A stretch of 64,000 nt of DNA, from contig CACYKA010000003.1 of assembly GCA_902774795.1 (NCBI GenBank), forward strand, positions 1-64,000, written 5' to 3'. The stretch is from an uncultured Prevotellaceae bacterium. Its GTDB lineage: Bacteria > Bacteroidota > Bacteroidia > Bacteroidales > Bacteroidaceae. Both the position numbers and the translations under genes were made by a program. Of the stretch, positions 36,233 through 43,635 are shown in pieces. The notes under the pieces were generated by a model. The model was not told where the DNA came from. It ran no database searches and was given only the letters and a program-made list of their open reading frames with translations. How positions within the stretch are numbered: position 1 is the stretch's first letter; the number at the start of each line of letters is the position of its first letter.

Positions 36233-36937
36233 TTACAGGGCAAACTTGTAACCAACTGTCAGAGTGAACACGCTGTTCTTGCTGTTCTTCACGCCAGGGA
36301 CAGTCTCCTTGTTCAGCCTTGTCAGACCAAGCTGATAGCGAGCATCGATTACGATAGGCACCTTGAACTGGTAAGAAACGCCAATAGGAATAGAAAAGTC
36401 AAACTTCTTGTACTGATCCTTCATATCAACAGTACCATAAAGGTCCACTCTTCTGTTAACACCATCTCCTATAACGTCCATGTCGGCTTTTCCATGTGCA
36501 TAGAACTTAGAGGTTACTAAGAAACCGAACTGAACACCGGTCTTAACAGCAAAACCCTTGAAGATGTAGTAGTTAGCTACGATAGGAATCTTTATGTAAC
36601 CAAGAATGTCGCTTTGGTCCTTAACCTCTACTTTTACTGGTCCGTCCCAATAGTCAATATCTTTCCAACCACAACCCTGAGAAGTGTAGTTCACACCAGC
36701 TGCAACGCTGAATTTATTAGCAAACTGATATTCAGCTTCACCACCGATGATGTAACCTACTGACATTCTTTTCTTAAGTTCTATACCATCGTCAAGGTCA
36801 AAATTATCAACGTTTGTAACAGACGAGATAACACCACCCATGTATGGCTGCAAAGACCATGTGCCTTTCTCAAACTGTGCGTTAGCGCTTACTGTAGCCA
36901 TAAAGGCGGCTACTGCCATCATAACTAATTTTTTCAT
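36233..36937 (-). CDS. Outer-membrane beta-barrel protein
   Basis: This 234-residue protein has a signal peptide (1-20, ending ANAQ) and barrel strands throughout: GTWSLQPYMGGVISS, SVGYIIGGEAEYQFANKFSV, YIKIPIVANYYIFKGFAVKT and FSIPIGVSYQFKVPIVIDAR, with a C-terminal FTLTVGYKFAL. It resembles the small OmpW/PorT-like barrels of Bacteroidetes. The ligand is unknown. It is a single-gene unit with its own promoter and terminator. Confidence 0.75.
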   Translation of the reverse strand: MKKLVMMAVAAFMATVSANAQFEKGTWSLQPYMGGVISSVTNVDNFDLDDGIELKKRMSVGYIIGGEAEYQFANKFSVAAGVNYTSQGCGWKDIDYWDGPVKVEVKDQSDILGYIKIPIVANYYIFKGFAVKTGVQFGFLVTSKFYAHGKADMDVIGDGVNRRVDLYGTVDMKDQYKKFDFSIPIGVSYQFKVPIVIDARYQLGLTRLNKETVPGVKNSKNSVFTLTVGYKFAL

Positions 36938-36980
36938 AGTTTTAGGAATTTAATTAATAAATAAGGATGTAAATCTGCTG

Positions 36981-37012
36981 CAAAGGTAAAACATAATTTT
37001 GTAATCTGCAAA
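36981..37012 (-). promoter_or_regulatory. Promoter for the outer-membrane barrel gene
   Basis: On the minus strand TTTG (37009-37012) and TACCTTTG (36981-36988) are 20 bases apart. Confidence 0.7.
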
Positions 37013-37071
37013 CTTTTTTTAACAAATTTTCATCTCAAGGGCGAAAATGTTCAATTTCTCTTATTTTTACT

Positions 37072-37115
37072 GCCTAGTTAGGAAAAATTTGCGCCCTAGT
37101 TAGGGAACAAAAATT
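37072..37115. repeat. Paired CCTAGTTAGG motif
   Basis: CCTAGTTAGG, an A/T run and TTTGCG, then a second CCCTAGTTAGGG and AACAAAAA. A closely similar paired motif is at 61097-61140 (CCCTACTAGGG...TTTGCG...CCCTACTAGG). Both lie just upstream of a repeated-word palindrome. Confidence 0.65.
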
Positions 37116-37243
37116 ATCTCTTTTTTCTGCTGTTGGTTGTCTCAAATCTGTTTGCAAAATTACAACAAATTTTGCATCCTCGCAATAGTTTTTGGAGAGA
37201 ATTTTGGTTAGTTAAAATTAGTTAAAGAGATTTCTCGTAGGGG

Positions 37244-37535
37244 TGACAGGGTAGACAGGCGTGACATTGCATTTTTTATATTTCCTTATAAAACATCAAC
37301 ACATTAGGAGCATGCATACCATGCATACCATGCATACCAAATGATATTTTAAGTTTCAAAAAAGGAGTATCTTTATCTTTATATTATATATTATATATAT
37401 ATATATAATATATAATATAAAATTTTAATAAACATAAAAGACACGGTAAAGTCAAAATCGCAATGGTATGCATGGTATGCATGGTATGCATGCTCCTAAA
37501 AACCAAATGTCACGCCTGTCACGCCTGTCTACCCT
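37244..37535. repeat. Large palindromic element with 9-bp repeated words
   Basis: A perfect 35-bp inverted repeat (37305-37339 and 37464-37498) contains three tandem copies of the 9-mer ATGCATACC in each arm. The centre holds a perfect 38-bp AT palindrome (37381-37418). Outer arms (37248-37268 and 37506-37535) also pair, built from CACGCCTGT units, with one extra unit on the right. No coding capacity is evident. Confidence 0.85.
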
Positions 37536-37559
37536 CGCTGAACACGCACACTAAACCAT

Positions 37560-37895
37560 CTAGCGTGCCGCCGTGCCTACGTGTCTTTTGCGTTTTTCAT
37601 TTTTATCTTTACCCCAGCTAACCGTGTAGGCGTGTCACCGTGTCTGCGTGTCTTTTACATTTTTCATTTTTACCTCAGTATGGCGTGACCGTGCAAAATT
37701 ACTGTATTTTAAAATTATATATTATATTATATATAATATAATATATATAATATATAAAATTTGATAAACATAAAAGACTCGGAAACGTCAAAAACCAAAA
37801 GACACGGAGACACGCCGACACGGTGGCAAGACAAGAAGGAAAACAAAAATACAAAAGACACGGTGGCACGCAGGCACGCCGACTGCCTTTGATAC
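37560..37895. repeat. Second palindromic element with CGTGTC-type words
   Basis: Arms consist of GTGTnnnC-type 8-bp words (37620-37655 and the complementary GACACG words at 37800-37830; outer words at 37565-37590 and 37855-37880). The AT-rich centre is at 37710-37760. The sequence ATAAACATAAAAGAC beside the centre is shared with the first element (37429 and 37763), so the two are copies of one family. Confidence 0.75.
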
Positions 37896-37969
37896 GCCGT
37901 TTCGTGGATATCCGTGCGCTGTATCGAGGTTAAGTTCCTAGTCTCCATACAAAAAATTTGCTCTTTTCT

Positions 37970-38000
37970 TTTGGAGATTCAAAAAACTTTTGTAATTTTG
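37970..38000 (+). promoter_or_regulatory. Promoter of the zeta-like toxin gene
   Basis: TTTG (37970-37973) and TAATTTTG (37993-38000) are 19 bases apart. The start codon is only eight bases after the -7 element, so the mRNA is probably almost leaderless. Confidence 0.65.
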
Positions 38001-38008
38001 CAGCGGTT

Positions 38009-38590
38009 ATGCAAGATAAGCATCTTTATATCATTAGTGGCCCGAATGGCGCAGGCAAGACGACTGCTTCATATAGCGTTCTGCCGAAAATACTGCATTG
38101 CAAGGAATTTGTCAACGCGGACGAGATAGCGCGTGGCCTTTCACCTTTCAATCCTGAGAGTGTGGCTATAGAGGCAGGACGATTGATGCTTAATCGCATA
38201 AAGGAACTCTTATCAAGAAATGAGAGCTTTTCTATAGAAACCACTTTGGCAACCCGTTCCTATTTTCGCTTAATAGAGAAAGCTCATCAGCAGGGATATG
38301 AAGTAACCTTGCTCTATTTTTGGTTGAAATCACCAGAGCAGGCTATGGAACGTGTGGCAGAAAGGGTCAGCAAGGGCGGTCATAACATACCTCAGGATAT
38401 TATTGTCCGAAGGTACTATGAAGGAATCAACAATCTATTCAAGATATATATGCCTATTGTTGACACCTGGGTATTGGTTAACAATAGTGAGACTCCAAGA
38501 AATATTGTTGCTTCGGGTGGCAAGAATCAGGCAACAACAGTAAGAAATAGTGTTTTATTTAAAAAGATAGAAGAATATGTCAAACGTTGA
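38009..38590 (+). CDS. Zeta toxin-like P-loop kinase
   Basis: This 193-residue protein has a Walker A GPNGAGKTT at 11-19, then ADEIARGLSPFNPESVAIEA, a FSIETTLATRSYF segment, and a later R-rich QDIIVRRYYEG helix. This is the pattern of zeta-type kinases, which phosphorylate UDP-N-acetylglucosamine, or of related small P-loop kinases. The start is the ATG at 38009; an earlier in-frame codon would precede the promoter. Its 3' end overlaps a small gene by 14 bases, making a likely toxin-antitoxin-like pair with the toxin first. Actual toxicity is inferred. Confidence 0.8.
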   Translation: MQDKHLYIISGPNGAGKTTASYSVLPKILHCKEFVNADEIARGLSPFNPESVAIEAGRLMLNRIKELLSRNESFSIETTLATRSYFRLIEKAHQQGYEVTLLYFWLKSPEQAMERVAERVSKGGHNIPQDIIVRRYYEGINNLFKIYMPIVDTWVLVNNSETPRNIVASGGKNQATTVRNSVLFKKIEEYVKR

Positions 38591-38738
38591 ACATAATCAA
38601 ATGGTAGAAAGGATTACGCGAGGTTTGGAGATAGCTGAGCGTGAGATGCTGGAAGAGAAAGCCAGGAATAATGAAGATGTCATCGTTTGTGGCGATGACA
38701 ATGTAATACGTCATATTCCTGCCAAGAATTTCCTTTAA
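38577..38738 (+). CDS. 53-residue partner of the zeta-like kinase
   Basis: This small protein begins MSNVEHNQMVERITRGLEIA and ends with a short beta-type tail (VIVCGDDNVIRHIPAKNFL). Similar small proteins with an N-terminal helix and a C-terminal 'V..DG.I..I.A' tail accompany zeta-like ATPases in many bacteria. It overlaps the kinase gene by 14 bases in another frame, implying coupled expression. It is the probable antitoxin or regulatory partner. A terminator follows about 70 bases later. Confidence 0.7.
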   Translation: MSNVEHNQMVERITRGLEIAEREMLEEKARNNEDVIVCGDDNVIRHIPAKNFL

Positions 38739-38806
38739 GATGTAAACATCCTGAGTAATCTTTGTGCGATGGTGGGCATCGCGCCTGCCATCACCTCGAA
38801 TACACC

Positions 38807-38846
38807 CTCCCTCTATAGCAATTTGCCTGTAGAGGGAGATTTTTTG
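38807..38846 (+). terminator. Terminator after the zeta-like module
   Basis: CTCCCTCTA (38807-38815) pairs with TAGAGGGAG (38830-38838), followed by ATTTTTT. Confidence 0.85.
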
Positions 38847-38854
38847 CCCTTTTC

Positions 38855-38886
38855 TTTGGAAGTTTCAGATAATTTTCTTACTTTTG
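38855..38886 (+). promoter_or_regulatory. Promoter upstream of the WYL gene
   Basis: TTTG (38855-38858) and TACTTTTG (38879-38886) are 20 bases apart. A second -7 match, TACTTTTG (38970-38977), lies 18 bases before the start codon, so two start sites are possible. Confidence 0.6.
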
Positions 38887-38995
38887 CAAACGCTACTGAC
38901 CGAAATAAAAAAATGTAGTGTTCTCAACATTTTCTCTAATCTCTGCCACAGAATGGCGTACCCTTGGCGTACTTTTGCAGAAAAAATAGAAAAAT

Positions 38996-39931
38996 ATGGT
39001 AAATAATGATAGAGGACAAAGCCTGATTAGCAAATATGTCTGGGTGATAGAGACTATCTATCGCAAAAAGAAGATTTCTTTCAAAGAGCTGAATGAACTT
39101 TGGCTTGATGATGAAATCAGTCGAGGTGAGGAAATTCCCAAACGCACCTTTGACAACTGGCGATATGTCATCTTCGACATGTTTGGTATCAGCATCGCTA
39201 ATGAGAACCGAGGCGAATACCGCTATTATATAGAGAATGTGGAAGACATCAGCAAGAATGGACTTCGTTCTTGGCTTTACAACACATTCTGTGTGAGCAA
39301 TGCTATTGCGAACAGTCAAAGCATTAAGGACCGCATCTTGTTGGAGTATGTGCCATCAGGACAGCAATATCTTCAACCTATTATTGAGGCGATGAAAGGA
39401 AATAAGGTTCTGAACATTACATACCACAGCTATTGGAAAGATGAAGAGAACAGCTTTGATGTACAGCCTTATTGCGTAAAGTTGTTCCGTCAACGCTGGT
39501 ATATGGTGGCCAGAAGTACTGATTCTTATTATTTTGAGAAAGGCCCATTGACATACGCTCTCGACCGCATAGTTAATCTGCATCAGACAGACGAAACTTT
39601 CAAAATGCCAAAAGACTGGGATGCCGAGACGTATTTTGATGGATGCTTTGGGATAATTGCCGACCGTAATATTGACATCCAGCCTGTCAAACTAAAGGTG
39701 TCAGCAGGTCAGGCCAATTATATACGAGACCTGATGATGCACGAGTCACAAGAAGAGATAGAGAGAAATGAAGAATACAGCATCTTCACCTTTTATCTTC
39801 GTCCAACATTCGATTTCATACAAGAATTGCTATGGAATGGTGAGGATATGGAAGTACTCGAACCCCTTTGGCTCCGTAAGGAAATTGCTGGAAAAATATG
39901 GAGAATGTGGAACAAATATAAGGAGGACTAA
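38996..39931 (+). CDS. WYL-domain transcriptional regulator
   Basis: This 311-residue protein has an N-terminal winged-helix-like part (about 10-80) and a WYL domain at about 130-215. The signature is VLNITYHSYWKDEENSFDVQ-like, then PYCVKLFRQRWYMVAR, with WYM at 168-170. A WCX-like C-terminal region follows. WYL proteins sense nucleic acids or nucleotides and often regulate defence systems such as CBASS and CRISPR loci. It opens the accessory cluster, three bases before the next gene, so it probably controls that cluster. Confidence 0.85.
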   Translation: MVNNDRGQSLISKYVWVIETIYRKKKISFKELNELWLDDEISRGEEIPKRTFDNWRYVIFDMFGISIANENRGEYRYYIENVEDISKNGLRSWLYNTFCVSNAIANSQSIKDRILLEYVPSGQQYLQPIIEAMKGNKVLNITYHSYWKDEENSFDVQPYCVKLFRQRWYMVARSTDSYYFEKGPLTYALDRIVNLHQTDETFKMPKDWDAETYFDGCFGIIADRNIDIQPVKLKVSAGQANYIRDLMMHESQEEIERNEEYSIFTFYLRPTFDFIQELLWNGEDMEVLEPLWLRKEIAGKIWRMWNKYKED

Positions 39932-39934
39932 ATC

Positions 39935-40987
39935 ATGATGTTCAATTTCAACAAGTTCAGCTTTCGTGGCATACAGGATTTATGCAGAAAATATCACAGA
40001 CAAATTGTTGCGTCTCCAGACAAGAACGATTTAAAGTCTGTACTTGACCACAGGCGTGTTAGATTCATCAATCCTTTAGGTGAATTTGACTATGCACATT
40101 TTGGTGAGTTCACTTTTGACGGTGAAGTCATGATACTATTGACAAAAGACCACAAATACACGAAATTTCACAAAGTTTTAAACCTTTCAACTTTATGGTC
40201 GATGGTGCCTGTAATCTTTGCTGGTGTTGATACAAGATTTAAGGACGATCAGTATCAAGAAATTTTCACAGGTGATGTCGTTTCATATAAGGGCTACACA
40301 TCATTTGTCCGCTATTTCGGAGATTCCACCATTCCAGGTCTTGCAGGTGATAACTGCGATATACAGTTTGAAAGAAACGGTGATATGCACAAGGAAGGCA
40401 CAGTTTTTTCAGATATTAAGCCTACGCTCTACAAGTTGTTTACAATTGAGAAGTTATATTGGCCGACAGCACAGTTCGTACCACATGGCATCAGTCGTGA
40501 CGAGGTGATTGAAAAAGCATCAAAAGCGAAGAGTAAGCCACTGTTCACAGAAGACTTCAAGCCACAAAGAAGAGGTCGTCAACGCATATACCAACAATTG
40601 TCAGAAGTCCTTCGTGAAGAAGATATTCTGTGCTATTTAGAAAAAGAAATGATAGAAGGCGAAGAACATCTCGGCATCTTGATGTGTGCCGACAATATGC
40701 CAAAAGACTACAAAGGCGAGAAGCACTCTATAGAATTGCCGACAACTGATAACTTTTATAGTTCAATTCGAACAGCCTTTCATGAATTCCTGCAATATGC
40801 ACATAACAATCCAGAGAAGTCTTTTGTCTTGTGCGATTTCAAGGAAGCATTAGAGATTAATAAATATGAGGAACAAAAGACGGCACTACAATTTTGGGAG
40901 TGGTATGAATTCAAAATACCTAATGTTATCATGCCCTTCTGGATTCTGAATAATATTGCAGGATGGGATATGATAGGAAGAGACTAA
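39935..40987 (+). CDS. Unknown protein of the WYL-exonuclease cluster
   Basis: This 350-residue protein is not recognised. It has no signal peptide or membrane segment and is cytoplasmic. A segment at about 105-145 (YQEIFTGDVVSYKGYTSFVR ... CDIQFERNGD) faintly resembles a YopX-like SH3 fold; a basic segment follows near 205 (KPQRRGRQRIYQQLSEV). The gene starts three bases after the WYL stop codon and precedes the DEDDh exonuclease by 37 bases, so it is probably translated with both. Two adjacent ATGs are possible starts. A role in the WYL-exonuclease unit is likely, but its activity cannot be stated. Confidence 0.6.
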   Translation: MMFNFNKFSFRGIQDLCRKYHRQIVASPDKNDLKSVLDHRRVRFINPLGEFDYAHFGEFTFDGEVMILLTKDHKYTKFHKVLNLSTLWSMVPVIFAGVDTRFKDDQYQEIFTGDVVSYKGYTSFVRYFGDSTIPGLAGDNCDIQFERNGDMHKEGTVFSDIKPTLYKLFTIEKLYWPTAQFVPHGISRDEVIEKASKAKSKPLFTEDFKPQRRGRQRIYQQLSEVLREEDILCYLEKEMIEGEEHLGILMCADNMPKDYKGEKHSIELPTTDNFYSSIRTAFHEFLQYAHNNPEKSFVLCDFKEALEINKYEEQKTALQFWEWYEFKIPNVIMPFWILNNIAGWDMIGRD

Positions 40988-41024
40988 AAGTCCATTTGTA
41001 ATAATTATTTAAGACAAGAGTGAA

Positions 41025-41516
41025 ATGAAAGATTTCGCAGCAATAGATTTTGAAACGGCTAATAACGAGCGCAGCAGCGTTTGTTCTGTTGGTATTGTCA
41101 TTGTACGAAATGGGGAAATTGTAGATACTTTCTACTCACTTATCCAACCAGAGCCGAACTATTATAATTATTGGTGTTCTCAGGTTCATGGATTGTGCTG
41201 TCAGGACACAGACGAAGCACCAGTATTTCCCAAAGTGTGGAAGAAAATTGAACCTTTGATAAAGGACTTACCACTTGTAGCTCACAATAAGCCATTTGAT
41301 GAAGGATGCTTGAAGGCAGCCTTTCGTACCTATCAGATGGATTATCCAGACTATGAGTTTTACGACACTCTTTGTGTTTCACGACGAGTACTCCCAGACT
41401 TAGAAAACCACCAGCTTCAGACTGTGGCCGCAGCTTGTGGTTATGAGTTGGAGAATCATCACCATGCACTTGCCGATGCAGAAGCTTGTGCATGGATTGC
41501 AAGAGAAATTTTGTAA
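41025..41516 (+). CDS. DEDDh 3'-5' exonuclease (DnaQ-like)
   Basis: This 163-residue protein is a minimal exonuclease domain. The catalytic residues are visible: D8 and E10 (IDFET), D92 (HNKPFDEG), H147 and D151 (HHALADAEA). It should remove 3' nucleotides from DNA or RNA using two metal ions. It carries no polymerase or BRCT domain. In this cluster it probably acts as a nuclease effector or processing enzyme. The Phe-Asp-Glu-Gly context resembles the exonuclease of bacterial DNA polymerase III epsilon. Confidence 0.9.
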   Translation: MKDFAAIDFETANNERSSVCSVGIVIVRNGEIVDTFYSLIQPEPNYYNYWCSQVHGLCCQDTDEAPVFPKVWKKIEPLIKDLPLVAHNKPFDEGCLKAAFRTYQMDYPDYEFYDTLCVSRRVLPDLENHQLQTVAAACGYELENHHHALADAEACAWIAREIL

Positions 41517-41542
41517 AAAAAGAATGTATTATTTTCTGTTAT

Positions 41543-41574
41543 TTTGCATACAAGAAAAAAAATATGTATCTTTG
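41543..41574 (+). promoter_or_regulatory. Promoter of the DUF262 gene pair
   Basis: TTTG (41543-41546) and TATCTTTG (41567-41574) are 20 bases apart. The leader to the first DUF262 start is about 240 bases, which is long for this region, and carries two tiny open frames (18 codons each, near 41626 and 41680). Confidence 0.65.
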
Positions 41575-41817
41575 CAAAAGATTTTTTCACAAAGAAAAAT
41601 AGTAAAAGAACTAAATATCATATATTATGTCAAAAGTATTTAGATGTATGATTAGAAATGCAATATACCGGATGTGCCTATGAAGGGAACATATGAAAAA
41701 TTAGAGATATGCCAGATATTATCCCAATTTGTCTAAAGAGCCACTAATACAAGTCTATAAAGCATGCAGCAACTCCATACAGTCATAATCCGTTTTATCG
41801 TTTAATACAGTACCACA

Positions 41818-43635
41818 ATGAATCTAGAAGAGAAAATTATAAGCGAAATTACAGGAAATTTCACAATAGAGGCATACCAGAGAGGTTATCGCTGGGGAAA
41901 AGACGAAGTTGAACATCTCCTTGCAGACATCAACGAAATTCCTGATGGACAGAAATACTGCCTTCAACCAGTCGTAGTTAAAAGCGTGAATGGCGTTTAT
42001 GAACTGATTGACGGCCAACAGCGTATGACTACACTCTATTTGATTATGAAGTATTTGAATGCATATGTTGACATAAAATATAGCATTGAGTACACAACAC
42101 GAAAGAGCGAGAATGGGCATGTAGGAAGTAGGGAACTGCTTGAAACAATTGATACAATAGACCTTTCTTCCCCTTCAAGCAATATAGATGAGTTGTTCAT
42201 AAAAAAATCATATGGTATACTAAAGACATGGTTTAATGGGGAAAAGTCCAAGATGATGAGTTTTGCCAATAAACTGCAGAAATATATAACAATTATATGG
42301 TATGAGGTTGATGGCGATGAAGACAGCGTAAGCATCTTTACTCGCCTGAATATAGGAAAGATAAACCTTACCAATGCAGAGCTCGTTAAGGCATTATTTC
42401 TAAGCCGTGGCAAGAAGGATTCCGAAGGTCGCTATGCAGGAAATCCCTATGGCATAGAGGAAAAAAAACAACATGAAATTGCTCTCGGGTGGGACTCCAT
42501 GGAGAAAGACCTGCATGACGAAAAATTCTGGTCTTTCATTACTAATGAAAAATCTGACCGTTATCCTATTCGCATGGAGTTGTTGTTTGACATGATAGAA
42601 ATGAAACCAAGCGCTGAGAGCAATTTCTATACATTTAACAGGTTCTATGAGAGGTTCAAAAACTCTGACAATAGATATGACACATGGGAACTGATTGAAC
42701 GATACATGCAGCAACTAAAGGAATGGTACAATGACTTTGACTTATTTCATCACATTGGATTCCTTGTAGCAACAGGAACAAGCGTAAAGTCCCTTCTTGA
42801 CATAGCTATGAGTGTCGAAAATCCGATTAAAAAATCTGAATTCCGTCTCAAAGTGCTTGATATGATACGCGCGAGGATGGTGTTCATCGTGGGGGAAAAA
42901 GATAACAAAGAAGAAATAGACTATGCAGAACTGAATTATGAAAAGCATTCAGATTTTATTCAGTGTGTCCTTCTTCTGTTTAATGTTGAGACTATCAGAC
43001 AAAAGGGAGACGAGAACATCCGCTTTCCATTTGATCGATACAAAAATGAAGGCACATGGTCTTTGGAACATATTCATGCCCAGAACTCTGAAAGTCTGAA
43101 AACCAACCAAGAATGGAAGGATTGGCTTGAAATTCACAAGAAATCTCTTGAAAGTTTAGAAGTAGATTCTGAAGGGAAAAAGGAAATTGATGATGTCATA
43201 TCTAAGATGGACACCGTCATTAGCCATATAAATGAAAAAGGGTACAGAGGATCCATAAGGGATGAGTTCAATGCAGTTGCTCCTGCTGTAATCAACATTC
43301 TCTCAGATGGTGATGATAAGTCGCAGATGCACACCTTGTCAAATATGGCATTGCTGACCGTTGGTGAGAATGCGGCTCTTAACAATTCCACTTTTGACGT
43401 AAAACGCATGAAGATTATTTCTATGGATAAAGCTGGAGAGTACATTCCAACATGTACTAGAAATGTTTTCATGAAGTACTATTCTTCGTCCGATACGAAG
43501 TTACATTTCTGGTCAGAAGAAGACAGAAAAGGGTATATCGGTGCCATGAATAATGTCTTATTCGACTATAAAGAAAAAAATATAGGCAACAAAGAAATTA
43601 AACTCATTAAAGACAAAATACATTATGGCAACTGA
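41818..43635 (+). CDS. DUF262/DUF1524 protein (GmrSD-like)
   Basis: This 605-residue protein has the DUF262 motifs IEAYQRGYRWGKDEVEHLL at about 17-35 and IDGQQRMTTLYLI (DGQQR at 65-69), a nucleotide-dependent module related to ParB. The C-terminal half has the DUF1524 HNH-type nuclease: LEHIHAQN with H418 and N423, and later LSNMALLTVGENAALNN...FDVKR. GmrSD proteins are type IV restriction enzymes cutting modified phage DNA. It is followed, with 11 bases of overlap, by a second DUF262 protein. Confidence 0.88.
   Translation: MNLEEKIISEITGNFTIEAYQRGYRWGKDEVEHLLADINEIPDGQKYCLQPVVVKSVNGVYELIDGQQRMTTLYLIMKYLNAYVDIKYSIEYTTRKSENGHVGSRELLETIDTIDLSSPSSNIDELFIKKSYGILKTWFNGEKSKMMSFANKLQKYITIIWYEVDGDEDSVSIFTRLNIGKINLTNAELVKALFLSRGKKDSEGRYAGNPYGIEEKKQHEIALGWDSMEKDLHDEKFWSFITNEKSDRYPIRMELLFDMIEMKPSAESNFYTFNRFYERFKNSDNRYDTWELIERYMQQLKEWYNDFDLFHHIGFLVATGTSVKSLLDIAMSVENPIKKSEFRLKVLDMIRARMVFIVGEKDNKEEIDYAELNYEKHSDFIQCVLLLFNVETIRQKGDENIRFPFDRYKNEGTWSLEHIHAQNSESLKTNQEWKDWLEIHKKSLESLEVDSEGKKEIDDVISKMDTVISHINEKGYRGSIRDEFNAVAPAVINILSDGDDKSQMHTLSNMALLTVGENAALNNSTFDVKRMKIISMDKAGEYIPTCTRNVFMKYYSSSDTKLHFWSEEDRKGYIGAMNNVLFDYKEKNIGNKEIKLIKDKIHYGN

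Noticed and set aside
37305..37498. Possible CRISPR or IS terminal repeats
   Set aside because: 9-bp units are contiguous with no spacers and no transposase gene lies between the arms.
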